From JAFGRR01 sp964563855 (GTDB lineage Bacteria > Planctomycetota > Phycisphaerae > UBA1845 > Fen-1342), in the NCBI GenBank assembly GCA_964563855.1, contig CAZLYU010000004.1:1-64000 (forward strand): a stretch of 64,000 nt of DNA, given 5' to 3'. This document shows, piece after piece, positions 18,077 through 27,535 of this stretch; within the stretch, counting starts at the first letter, position 1, and each line of letters opens with the position of its first letter. The notes below the pieces were generated by a model. It was not told the origin of the DNA. It worked only from the letters and a program-made list of their open reading frames with translations, and made no database searches. The position numbers and the translations under genes are program-made.

Positions 18077-18859
18077 ATGCGTCGCGCATTCACGCTCATC
18101 GAGCTGTTGGTCGTCGTCGCGATCATCTCGCTGCTCATTTCCATCGTGAGCCCGTCGCTCTCGCGCGCTCGTGAGCAGGCTAAGGCGACGGTCTGTGCCG
18201 CCCGGCTGAATGAGATGGTGCGTGGGCTGACGGCCTACTCAACCGATCACGCTTTCGCCCTCCCGCCGCTGAAGTATGAGGACCGACCGGCGCCGCTTCG
18301 CGACAGCGATCCAACACCGCCGACCGCGACGCATGGCTGGGCCGAGGCGCTGTACAGCTATCTCTACCGCGAAGACTTCTTCCCCTTCGGCGTCGACTAT
18401 CCGGCCATGCGCAATTACAGCGATCGCTACGACTTCTTCACCTGCAAGACCGCCCAACCCCCCGCCGGCGTGCGAGACAGCTTCGTCGACGAAACTGATG
18501 GGGCGTCGGACACGATGCGGGTCGATTACGGCGACGACAATTTCGGGCACTTTCGACCCTACGAGTTTGCGTGGAGCCACGGCGCCCTCGAGGCGATCAA
18601 GCCCCGCATGCCGCTCATGATGGACAACAATCCACAACTGACGCTCGCGGCCGACATCAACACAACCTGGATCGACCGCGAACGCCTCGCCGGGGTGGAA
18701 GGTGAGGCCTATATCGACGAGCGGCACCACGGCGGCGCGAACTACGCCTTCCCCGACGGTCACGCCGAACGCAGCACGGGGCTCAAAGAAGAACTAGCGC
18801 TCGACTGGGATCTCAACCCGCGCACCGAGAACGAAGACATGCGCGGCACACGGCCGTAG
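18077..18859 (+). CDS. Prepilin-type protein with H-X9-DG motif
   Basis: A 260-residue pseudopilin-like protein with a minimal leader, MRRA, before FTLIELLVVVAIISLLISIV, then SPSLSRAREQAKATVCAARL. The C-terminal HHGGANYAFPDGHAE is an exact H-X9-DG motif. ATG 18077 has GGAGG 5 nt upstream, an excellent site. The body (YSYLYREDFFPFGVDYPAMR, YDFFTCKTAQPPAG) is acidic, and its two cysteines may be C-terminal to the pilin helix. The gene ends 9 nt before the convergent pgl gene. Confidence 0.9.
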   Translation: MRRAFTLIELLVVVAIISLLISIVSPSLSRAREQAKATVCAARLNEMVRGLTAYSTDHAFALPPLKYEDRPAPLRDSDPTPPTATHGWAEALYSYLYREDFFPFGVDYPAMRNYSDRYDFFTCKTAQPPAGVRDSFVDETDGASDTMRVDYGDDNFGHFRPYEFAWSHGALEAIKPRMPLMMDNNPQLTLAADINTTWIDRERLAGVEGEAYIDERHHGGANYAFPDGHAERSTGLKEELALDWDLNPRTENEDMRGTRP

Positions 18860-18868
18860 CCGCGTCAC

Positions 18869-19624
18869 TCATCCCAACTGACCCGCGGCCGGCTGATCGA
18901 TCATCCACAACAGACGCCCATCCTCCGGCGCCACCGCTTGCACCGGATATCGCGATGGGTCGCGCTCCCCTTCCAGCGCCGCTCGAACAGCGTCCTGCTT
19001 GTTCGCCCCGCTCACCACGAAACAGACAACGGCCGCGGCGTTGATCACCGGAAGCGTGAAGGTGACCCGCGGCGTCGGCTGTGAGCGGGGATACACGTCT
19101 ACTGCTAAGCGTTTGGTTTCGTACAGCGCTGGCTCTCCGGGGAAGAGCGACGCGAGGTGTGCGTCATCGCCCAGCCCCAGCAGCACCAGGTCAAACCGCG
19201 GGTAACGCTCGGCGTCGGGCGCTTTGGAATGCCACGCGTTGAGGCGCCCGAACGTCTCCCGCAGTTGCGCTTCGTACGACGCCGCCCCCTGGGCCGGCGT
19301 CGCTACGCCATCTACCGCATGCACCTGACCCGCCGGAACGGGCACGTGGTCGAGCAGGGCCTCGCGGGCCATGCGTGCATTGCTCAATGCATCGTCGGGC
19401 GGCACGCAGCGCTCGTCGCCCCAAAACACGTGCACGCGCGACCACTCGACCCGATCACGATAAGTCTCAGTCGCCAGCAAGGCATAAAGCGGGCGCGGCG
19501 TGCTCCCGCCGGTCAGTGCGACGGTGAAGTAGCCTTGCCGCTCGACGGCCGTGGCGGCTTCTTCAACGAAGTGCTCAGCAGCCGCGCGAACGAGTGATTC
19601 TGTGTCATCGAATATCTGCAGCAT
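18869..19624 (-). CDS. pgl: 6-phosphogluconolactonase
   Basis: A 251-residue cytosolic enzyme hydrolysing 6-phosphogluconolactone in the oxidative pentose phosphate pathway. Diagnostic segments are VALTGGSTPRPLYALL, RVHVFWGDERCVPPDDALSN and FDLVLLGLGDDAHLASLFPG. The last is a variant of the usual GxGxDGHTASLFPG (Gly and Thr replaced by Ala and Leu) that keeps the histidine. Length is normal for the DevB/NagB-like type. No zwf or gnd gene is adjacent. The start at 19624 has only a weak upstream GCGGG. Confidence 0.9.
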   Translation of the reverse strand: MLQIFDDTESLVRAAAEHFVEEAATAVERQGYFTVALTGGSTPRPLYALLATETYRDRVEWSRVHVFWGDERCVPPDDALSNARMAREALLDHVPVPAGQVHAVDGVATPAQGAASYEAQLRETFGRLNAWHSKAPDAERYPRFDLVLLGLGDDAHLASLFPGEPALYETKRLAVDVYPRSQPTPRVTFTLPVINAAAVVCFVVSGANKQDAVRAALEGERDPSRYPVQAVAPEDGRLLWMIDQPAAGQLG

Positions 19625-19683
19625 ACCCGCAGCGTAGTCACGCTCCGCGGACCCGAATAGCGCAGACGCTCAATCAAGCAAGC

Positions 19684-19711
19684 GGTGCGTCGGACTCGCG
19701 TCCCACGCACC
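19684..19711 (-). terminator. Hairpin downstream of subtilase gene
   Basis: GGTGCGT, mismatch, GGAC, 4-nt loop, GTCC, mismatch, ACGCACC: an 11-bp imperfect stem about 100 nt downstream of the subtilase stop and upstream of pgl. No T run, so factor-independent termination is only possible. Confidence 0.4.
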
Positions 19712-19807
19712 GCGTGTGGCGGCAACCCTCTGGTCGCCCGAACGTCATGTTCCGCTTGGCGAAACGCCGCGATTCGTTCCCCGCGGCGCGACGCCAAGCT
19801 CAACCGC

Positions 19808-22800
19808 TTACTGCGGCGCCGGGAAAGTCCATGTCACGATCTCACCGGGCACAAACACCCCGCTGATATACAGATAGTTGCGGGCCCGCAGCGTGACGCT
19901 CTCGCCCGGCGCCGCGTTCGCGAAGATCTCGATGCGGTGACCAAAGTCATCATTCCAATCAGCCCACGTCGGCGAGCCGACGCCGTCGGCCGCATAGCTC
20001 GAATACACCGGCTCACTGCCATCCAGCGTGTAGCAGACAAACGCGAAGCCGTCTGGATACGTGCTGGGATAGTCGGTCCGCATACTGATAGACAGGCCAG
20101 CGTCATAATTTGACGGACGTTCGAACAACGGGGCCTTGATGTATCCCGGCGGCACGTACACCGCCGTGCTCACTTGGCTGCTCTCGCGCGGCGAACACAA
20201 CGCGGTGGTCGACAAGGCCTTGATCGTGATCGGCCCATTGTTCGGCGCGATCGCGAGCGGCGAGCAGAACCGCAGGTGGTTGCGGGTCAGCGCCTGCGTC
20301 GTGCCGCAGTTCAGACCGCCGGTCACTTCAAGGCAGTTCTGCGGCGTCGATCCGTCGGTCGTGTAGAACACCGTGCCCGACATCGAGAAGCCGCCTTCCA
20401 TCGACAAGTAGAGATCCACCGGATCATTCGGGTCGATCACGCCGTTGGGAAGGCTGAACACCGGCTTCGGGAACGGCAGGTTGGTTCCGCAGTACGGGCT
20501 CGGATCGAAGTAGAACGGATCGCCGGGGCAACTGTCGTCGATCACGGGGACATCTTCGACCGGCGGCGGACCGCTGTTATAGATCGCCTCGATCGCGCCG
20601 CGCAGGTTCGGCATTGGCCCGATGTTGCCCGGAATGATCGTCGATTGCGGGGTCGCATCGACGCGCAACGCGTCGCGCATGGCCTGCGACGTCATCGTTC
20701 CACCGCCCGACCACTCCTTGTAGAAGCCCTGGAAGGCCGTGCACACGCCGCCCATGATCGCCGTCGCGCTCGAGGTGCCGCCGTATCCCGAGCTGTAATC
20801 ATCGCTGATGTCGTTATTGTCGCCGTCGTAGTACGGAATCGTCTGCGGGTTGCCCGGTCCGGCGGTGACGACCGCGTCGCCCCAGGCGTGCAGGTCAACG
20901 CGGCCGCCGTGGTTCGAGTAGTAGTGTCGGGTGTTCGGCTGCGAGAACGAGTAGGGGCTCCAATCAGCGCCGGAGTAACCGGCGCCGACGATGATGGCGC
21001 CCGAGTCGTTGACGCGTGTGGCGTCGTTCATGCGGAACGGCTGGTGATACGCGTCGGGATCGGTGAGATACTCGTTGCCGTCGAGGTCTTGGTGGCCGTT
21101 GCCGGCCGCTTGAACAACCACAAACCCATTCGCAGTCGCCATGCGGATGGCGTCCCAGTTCGGTTTGAACCACTCGACCGCGACCAGGCCGAACTGCGGG
21201 CTGATGGTCGACTCGCCGACGTTCGGCCCCGCCAACTGCTGCTCGAAGACGATCACGTCGCCGGGCTGCATGTCTTTTGAGATCAGCGTGCCGGTGAAGA
21301 AGCCGTCAATCCCCAGCACGTACTGCGTACCGAAGGTCGCCGCGTAACTGGCCGGGGAGAAGTAGACATTCGCGTCGTGGGCGATGCCCTTCACGCCGAA
21401 TCCATTGTCGACGCCCGCGATCACGCCCAGTGTCGACGTTCCGTGATTGAGCTGCCGTTCGGTGAGGGTGGTCGGATCGAACGGGAACTGATCGTTTTCG
21501 ATGACGGCCGGCAGGTCTTCGTGATTGCGGTCGAAGCCGCTCTCGATGTCGACCACGTTGACGCCGGCCCCCGTGCCGCCGTTCCACAGCCAGGCGTACC
21601 GTGCGTCCACGCCGACGGGCGCTGCGTCCAGGTACTTCTGATACGGCTCTTCGATCTGGAAGCCGTTCGCATTGACGGCGCCCTGGTACTCGGAGAGGTC
21701 GCCCACGTTCGCGAGGTAGTACGTCGGCATGACCCAGGCGTACTCGACTTCACGCAGTTCGCGGAACGCCTTCGCCATGTCCGCGGCTGGCAAGCTCTCG
21801 TCCAACTGCACGTTGAAGTAGAGATTGAGGTCGGCCACGTTCTTGCCGAGTTGCTTGGTCGCGATGGCGCTCCAGCGGTCGAGCGTTTCTTCGCTGACCA
21901 ACGCGTGCGACCGATTCCAGCGACCGTTCTTGTACGTCTGATCGAGCAGGACCTGGGCGTCTTTACCGTTGAGCGCCTTGCCGTTCTCGTCATACAGTCG
22001 GCCCGTGCGATCCAGGCGAATGCGCAGCCCGTCACGGAACTTCACCTGCACGGCGTTCTGCGGCCCCGGAACCTCGATCGGCCGATCAATCAGCTTCGCG
22101 TGTTCCTCCAGCGTGGGTTCGCTCTTCGGCGTCGGCCGCTCTTCGATCGGCGGCTTCGATGCGGGGTCGATCCACTCTTTTACATTGATGTTCGACAGAT
22201 CCGCCGGACGCGTCAGCTTGGTGATCGGCGCCGTCTTTTGACCGACCGTCACTCGCACGTCGTTCTTGGTCGGCATGGTGGCCGGCGTGGTCACGGCCTG
22301 CGTGATGCGCTGCCCCTTCACGCGCCGCAGCCCCAGCGCAAACTTCTCGTTCAGCACAACGGTCGACGTGACGCTCTCCTCGTCTTCACTCACATACACG
22401 CCGGCGGGACTGTTCGGATCCGACACGCGCTCCGCATCCCACGCGTATGGCGTCTTGTTGACGTAGAGCATGCCCGTCGCCAGGTCGCCGGCGATCGCGC
22501 CCATCAGCGTGTAAGGCTGATCCGCCGCGGAGTAATACGCTGACCCGTCGACGGTCGCCTCAAAGCTGCCGTCGCGGTCGAGTTCGGCTTCGAACCACTG
22601 ACTGATCGACCGGCCCGAGTCGTCGCCGTCGCAGACGTACGCCGCGACGCGACCCTCCTCGACGACCAGGCCGATGACCGCAAGACTGTCGCGCAGCATG
22701 CCGACATAGGTGTCGGGTCCCGGCTTGGCGGCGTCGGGGGGCGTCGCGCCCGGACCCGTGTCGCTCAGCGATTCGGCCGGTACGCAGGCCGTCGTCAGCA

Positions 22801-22879
22801 AAGCGACTCCAAGACTGACCCCCATCACCACCTTCAAACTTCTTTCAGCACTCGCGGCAAACATGTTGCAGGCAAACAT
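19808..22879 (-). CDS. Large exported subtilisin-like serine protease
   Basis: A 1023-residue S8-family peptidase. ATG 22879 has AGGAG 7 nt upstream. A hydrophobic export segment (VVMGVSLGVALLTTAC) ends in a possible, non-ideal lipobox. The triad is readable: Asp444 in NVVDIESGFD, His479 in LNHGTSTLG and Ser703 in GYGGTSSATAIMGG, with the oxyanion Asn594 in AAGNG. About 430 residues precede the catalytic domain; the part around 270-400 (VQVKFRDGLRIRLDR, AWVMPTYYLANVGDL) resembles a propeptide or fervidolysin-like domain. Two copies of a chitobiase C-terminal-like module (VFYTTDGSTPQN; VCYTLDGSEPVYSS) close the protein. It is divergent from an ECF sigma factor gene, which may control it. Confidence 0.92.
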   Translation of the reverse strand: MFACNMFAASAERSLKVVMGVSLGVALLTTACVPAESLSDTGPGATPPDAAKPGPDTYVGMLRDSLAVIGLVVEEGRVAAYVCDGDDSGRSISQWFEAELDRDGSFEATVDGSAYYSAADQPYTLMGAIAGDLATGMLYVNKTPYAWDAERVSDPNSPAGVYVSEDEESVTSTVVLNEKFALGLRRVKGQRITQAVTTPATMPTKNDVRVTVGQKTAPITKLTRPADLSNINVKEWIDPASKPPIEERPTPKSEPTLEEHAKLIDRPIEVPGPQNAVQVKFRDGLRIRLDRTGRLYDENGKALNGKDAQVLLDQTYKNGRWNRSHALVSEETLDRWSAIATKQLGKNVADLNLYFNVQLDESLPAADMAKAFRELREVEYAWVMPTYYLANVGDLSEYQGAVNANGFQIEEPYQKYLDAAPVGVDARYAWLWNGGTGAGVNVVDIESGFDRNHEDLPAVIENDQFPFDPTTLTERQLNHGTSTLGVIAGVDNGFGVKGIAHDANVYFSPASYAATFGTQYVLGIDGFFTGTLISKDMQPGDVIVFEQQLAGPNVGESTISPQFGLVAVEWFKPNWDAIRMATANGFVVVQAAGNGHQDLDGNEYLTDPDAYHQPFRMNDATRVNDSGAIIVGAGYSGADWSPYSFSQPNTRHYYSNHGGRVDLHAWGDAVVTAGPGNPQTIPYYDGDNNDISDDYSSGYGGTSSATAIMGGVCTAFQGFYKEWSGGGTMTSQAMRDALRVDATPQSTIIPGNIGPMPNLRGAIEAIYNSGPPPVEDVPVIDDSCPGDPFYFDPSPYCGTNLPFPKPVFSLPNGVIDPNDPVDLYLSMEGGFSMSGTVFYTTDGSTPQNCLEVTGGLNCGTTQALTRNHLRFCSPLAIAPNNGPITIKALSTTALCSPRESSQVSTAVYVPPGYIKAPLFERPSNYDAGLSISMRTDYPSTYPDGFAFVCYTLDGSEPVYSSYAADGVGSPTWADWNDDFGHRIEIFANAAPGESVTLRARNYLYISGVFVPGEIVTWTFPAPQ

Positions 22880-23031
22880 TGGCACTCTCCTGTGCGGCCC
22901 AGCAAAGGGTTTTCACGGACATGTGCGGGCGACGGGTCGCTTGCTTCAGGCGTCGTCCACCGCTGTCCTTCGCCCCCATTCGCGACAGGCGCGGACGCCG
23001 CCCGACAGGCAAAGTCCGTTTTCACCCAGAT

Positions 23032-23060
23032 TTCAGGAAACGCCGCCGGCTCGCTATAAA
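23032..23060 (+). promoter_or_regulatory. Candidate promoter for ECF sigma gene
   Basis: TTCAGG at 23032-23037 and TATAAA at 23055-23060 with a 17-bp spacer, 60 nt upstream of the sigma factor start. The -10 matches sigma-70 at five of six positions; the -35 is weak. Judged by eye only. Confidence 0.45.
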
Positions 23061-23120
23061 GCGCAAACAGAGGCCGTAGCGCACCAAATCAGACCCCCCA
23101 CGTGGCCGAACTGCACCCGG

Positions 23121-23705
<585 letters not shown>

Positions 23706-23783
23706 CGAGCGGCTGTCGGTCCACCCGCCGGACTGTCGCGTCATGGTGAGGAGCAGCACCAACAACAGTGGTCGGCGAATCTG

Positions 23784-26474
23784 ATGAACCCACACACGAA
23801 CGACATTGACGCCCATCTCGCCGATCTGCTCGATCTACCGAGCCCACAGCGCGATCAGGTGCTCGCGCGCCTCGCAATTTCGGACGAGGCGCGGCGTGAG
23901 ATCGCCGCGCTGCTCCGGGCGCACGAACAGGCCGGCGATTTTCTCGCGGAACCGGCCTTCGCCCCGCCTTCCGACACCAGCGCATCTTCCGCCGTCTACG
24001 CTGTGTCAGACGCACCCTCGCAATTGGGCCCCTATCGGCTGCTGCGTGAGCTCGGCGTCGGCGGGATGGGCGCCGTGCACCTCGCGGAACGCACGATCGC
24101 AGGCGCCACGCAGCGCGTGGCGCTGAAGCTGCTGCGCGGCGATGTCGCGTCCGCCGACGCACTCCGACGGTTCGATCACGAGCGCCGGACGCTGGCGAGT
24201 CTCGAGCATCCGGCGATCGCACGCCTGCTCGACGGGGGCGAGATCGACCGTCGGCCGTACATCGCGATGGAATACGTCGACGGGCAACCGATCGACGCTT
24301 ACGCGCGCTCCCGCCGACTCGACGTCAGCGCGCGGCTGCGCCTTTTTCGCGACGTGTGCGCCGCCGTGCAATTTGCGCACCAAAACCTGGTGGTCCATCG
24401 CGACCTGAAACCCAGCAACATCCTCGTCACACGCGACGGTCGGGTGAAATTGCTCGACTTCGGCATCGCCAAGCTACTCGACGATGGAGCCGCGCTCGAT
24501 GCCAGCAGCCGCTTCGCGATGACTCGCACCGGTCAGATGGTGCTCACGCCGCGCTACGCCAGCCCCGAGCAGGTGACGAGCGACCGCATCACGACGGCGA
24601 GCGATGTCTACTCGCTCGGTGTGGTGCTCTATGAACTACTGACCGGACGGCCGCCGTACGAGCTGAAGTCGGGAACGGCGCATGAGATGCAGCGTGTGGT
24701 GTGTCATGCGCAGCCCGATCCGCCGAGCTCGGTGATTCGCGCTTCAACCACGTCTTCCGCGCAACTGGCGACGTTTGGCGCTGACAGCCGCCGACTGGGG
24801 CGCCGATTAGCCGGTGATCTCGATCTCATCGTGTTGAAGGCGCTGCGCAAGGCGCCGGAGCGTCGCTACGCATCCGTCGAGCAATTCGCGGACGATATTC
24901 AGCGCCAGTTGCGCGGCTTGCCCGTCCATGCGCGGCCCGAGTCGTTGCTCTACACATGGCGCAAATACGCGCAGCGGCACGCCGTCGCGCTCAGCGCCGC
25001 AGCCGCCGTGTTCCTGGCGTTGGTGCTGGGAGTGATCGGGACGAGCATCGGGCTGACGCGCGCCAATGCCGCCGCGCAAGAAGCCGCTCGCCAGCGCACC
25101 GCGGCTAGCGAGACGGCAGGTTTTCTACGCAGCATCCTCACTTCGCTGACGCCTGAGGAGGCGCAAGGGCGCGATACGACCTTGCTGCGCGAGCTGATTG
25201 ACGAAGCTGCGCCGCGTATCGACGCAGAGTTTGCGAACACGCCTGAGACCGCGGCGTCGCTGCACATGACGCTGGCGCAGACGTACGCCGCGATCGCGGA
25301 GTACGCGGCGGCGCAGCACCATGCCGAGCGCGCGGTCGCGTTATTCGCGGAGACGCCCGCCAGCGAAACGCAGATGCTGAACGACGCCACCGCGTTGCTC
25401 GCGCGGATTCACTTTGAGCGCGGCGACTATCGCGCGGCGGCAGCGCTGCAGCAGGATCTGCTCGCGGTTTACACGGCTCAACGGCCGCCGCGGCCCGCTG
25501 CTCTCGCGGAGACGCAGCGTCAACTCGGCTTGATCCTCACGGCGCTCGGCGACTATCCCGCCGGCGAGCGATGGCTGCGCGACGCGGTCGCGAGTGGGCG
25601 ACGGTCGGCGGACGCGCGTGTGCTGGGCCGGGCATTGATCGATCTGGGGCGCAATCTGACGGATACACGCGCCCTCGACGAAGCCGCGACCGTGCTGGGG
25701 GAAGCACTGACCACATTGCGTGACACGTATGGCGACACCGACGACGACGTCGGCGACGCGCATCAGGCGTTGGCGTGGCTGCACCGCAGAAGCGGGAATC
25801 CGCAAGACGCCGAGCCGCACGCCCGCGCCGCGCTTGACGTGATGATCGCCACGCGTGGCGAGGACCATCCGTTCACAGCGACGAAGCGCGAAGCGCTGGC
25901 GGGCGTGCTCGAGGAACTGGGCCAGTTTGACAAAGCGGAGCTGCGTTATCGCGTTGCGTTGCCGGTGTTTGAGCGGGTCTACGGGCGCGAGCACCGCGCA
26001 ACGGGCACCACGCTCAACAACATCGCGAATCTCTACCGCAAGACGCACCGCTATGCCGAGGCTGCGCCGCTCTACCGCGACGCGATCAGAGTGTATCAGG
26101 CGGCGCTGGGCGATGATCACATCTGGCTTTCCATTCCACGCAGCGGGTTGGCCCGCGTCAGCGAACAGCTCGGACTGTGGGAGGAAATGGAGGCGCAAGC
26201 GGAGGAGTGCGTCCGGTTGGTGACCCTGATCGACAAGCCCGAGAGTCTGGACATGGCCGTCGCTGAAAGCCTATTGGGCGGTGCGTGGCTGGGTCAGCAG
26301 CGTTATGACGACGCCCTGCCGCTGCTCATCAGGTCCGCCGAGCAAACGTTGCAGCACGCGGCCCCGCAGAGTGCGGTGGCTCGAGCGGCGATCGAACGCG
26401 TCGTCCGCTGCTACGAAGCGGTCGGCGACGCTGCCGCCGCCGACGCGTGGCGCGCCCGCCTTACGGGTCACTAG
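23784..26474 (+). CDS. Membrane Ser/Thr protein kinase with TPR domain
   Basis: An 896-residue PknB-type kinase. An N-terminal segment (1-80) precedes the kinase domain (about 84-375). That domain has the GVGGMGAVHLAE loop at 91-102, catalytic Lys115 in VALKLL, HRDLKPSN at 205-212, DFG at 225-227 and ASPEQ at 259-263. One membrane helix lies at about 400-423 (AVALSAAAAVFLALVLGVIG). The outer part (about 430-890) is a TPR array (LNNIANLYRKTHRYAEAAPL and similar). The domain order is kinase inside, TPR outside. It probably senses an envelope state and signals to the ECF sigma factor encoded just upstream. The start codon has no strong ribosome site, which may mean translational coupling. Confidence 0.93.
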   Translation: MNPHTNDIDAHLADLLDLPSPQRDQVLARLAISDEARREIAALLRAHEQAGDFLAEPAFAPPSDTSASSAVYAVSDAPSQLGPYRLLRELGVGGMGAVHLAERTIAGATQRVALKLLRGDVASADALRRFDHERRTLASLEHPAIARLLDGGEIDRRPYIAMEYVDGQPIDAYARSRRLDVSARLRLFRDVCAAVQFAHQNLVVHRDLKPSNILVTRDGRVKLLDFGIAKLLDDGAALDASSRFAMTRTGQMVLTPRYASPEQVTSDRITTASDVYSLGVVLYELLTGRPPYELKSGTAHEMQRVVCHAQPDPPSSVIRASTTSSAQLATFGADSRRLGRRLAGDLDLIVLKALRKAPERRYASVEQFADDIQRQLRGLPVHARPESLLYTWRKYAQRHAVALSAAAAVFLALVLGVIGTSIGLTRANAAAQEAARQRTAASETAGFLRSILTSLTPEEAQGRDTTLLRELIDEAAPRIDAEFANTPETAASLHMTLAQTYAAIAEYAAAQHHAERAVALFAETPASETQMLNDATALLARIHFERGDYRAAAALQQDLLAVYTAQRPPRPAALAETQRQLGLILTALGDYPAGERWLRDAVASGRRSADARVLGRALIDLGRNLTDTRALDEAATVLGEALTTLRDTYGDTDDDVGDAHQALAWLHRRSGNPQDAEPHARAALDVMIATRGEDHPFTATKREALAGVLEELGQFDKAELRYRVALPVFERVYGREHRATGTTLNNIANLYRKTHRYAEAAPLYRDAIRVYQAALGDDHIWLSIPRSGLARVSEQLGLWEEMEAQAEECVRLVTLIDKPESLDMAVAESLLGGAWLGQQRYDDALPLLIRSAEQTLQHAAPQSAVARAAIERVVRCYEAVGDAAAADAWRARLTGH

Positions 26475-26529
26475 CGACGCATGCGCATTGCGACGCGGTG
26501 TCGCGCGGTGTCGACGGTACACTGGCGGT

Positions 26530-27489
26530 ATGTCGTCGAACTCATCGACTCAGCTTACTGTCGCGATCGCCCAGATCGCCCCCGTCTGGCTCGACCGCGA
26601 CCGCACGCTAGCGAAGATGCAAACCTGGATCGAGCAGGCCGCCGAGCGTGGGTGTCGACTGGTTACGTTCGGCGAAGCGCTCTTGCCGGGGTATCCGTTC
26701 TGGGTTGAGCACACCAATGGGGCGCAGTTCGACGCCGCCCTGCAGAAAACGCTCTTTGCGCACTACGCGTCGCAAGCCGTCGACATCGCAGCGCACGACC
26801 TCGCACCGCTTCAGAAGGCGGCAGCCGACGGCGACATCGCGGTCGTGCTGGGCTGCATTGAGCAACCGGCGGATCGCGGTCACAGCGTGTATTGCTCGCT
26901 GGTTTACATCGATCGCACCGGCGAGATCGCGGGCGTGCATCGTAAGCTGCAGCCCACCTACGAAGAGCGTTTGGTGTGGTCTCCCGGCGACGGTCACGGA
27001 TTGCGCACGCACGCGCTGCCGCCCTTCACGCTGGGCGCACTGAACTGCTGGGAGAATTGGATGCCGCTGCCGCGCGCAGCGCTCTACGGACAGGGTGAAG
27101 ACCTGCACGTGGCGGTGTGGCCCGGGAGCTTGCGGAACACGCAAGACATCACGCGTTTCATTGCTCACGAAGGCCGCTCCTTCGTCCTGTCGGCGGCCGG
27201 CGTGCTGACGCGCGACGACATCCCCAGCAGTGCTCCACACGCCGACGTCTTGAAAGCGCAATGTCCGGAGACGCTGGCGGATGGTGGTTCGTGCATTGCG
27301 GGGCCGGATGGTGCGTGGGTGGTCGAGCCGGTTACGCAGCAGGAAGCACTGCTCGTCGCGACGCTGGATATCCAGCGGGTGCGCGAAGCGCGTCACAACT
27401 TTGACCCGTCCGGCCACTATTCCCGCCCCGATGTCACGCAGTTGACGGTCGACCGCACACGCCAGCGCACCGTGCGATTCGTCGAGTGA
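26530..27489 (+). CDS. Nitrilase-family carbon-nitrogen hydrolase
   Basis: A 319-residue nitrilase-superfamily enzyme with all three catalytic residues. Glu49 is in TFGEALLPGYPFW, Lys139 in VHRKLQPTYEERL and Cys173 in LGALNCWENWMPL. The C-x-E-N motif and length match branch 1 aliphatic nitrilases or cyanide-dihydratase-like enzymes, which convert nitriles to acids plus ammonia. The exact substrate is unknown; an amidase role is possible. ATG at 26530 is 55 nt after the kinase stop and has no clear ribosome site; GCGG lies just upstream. Convergent with the phoH-like gene. Confidence 0.88.
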   Translation: MSSNSSTQLTVAIAQIAPVWLDRDRTLAKMQTWIEQAAERGCRLVTFGEALLPGYPFWVEHTNGAQFDAALQKTLFAHYASQAVDIAAHDLAPLQKAAADGDIAVVLGCIEQPADRGHSVYCSLVYIDRTGEIAGVHRKLQPTYEERLVWSPGDGHGLRTHALPPFTLGALNCWENWMPLPRAALYGQGEDLHVAVWPGSLRNTQDITRFIAHEGRSFVLSAAGVLTRDDIPSSAPHADVLKAQCPETLADGGSCIAGPDGAWVVEPVTQQEALLVATLDIQRVREARHNFDPSGHYSRPDVTQLTVDRTRQRTVRFVE

Positions 27490-27535
27490 ACCAGCGGCGA
27501 GCGCTGCCGCGACAGACGCACTTCGCTGACGTCGG

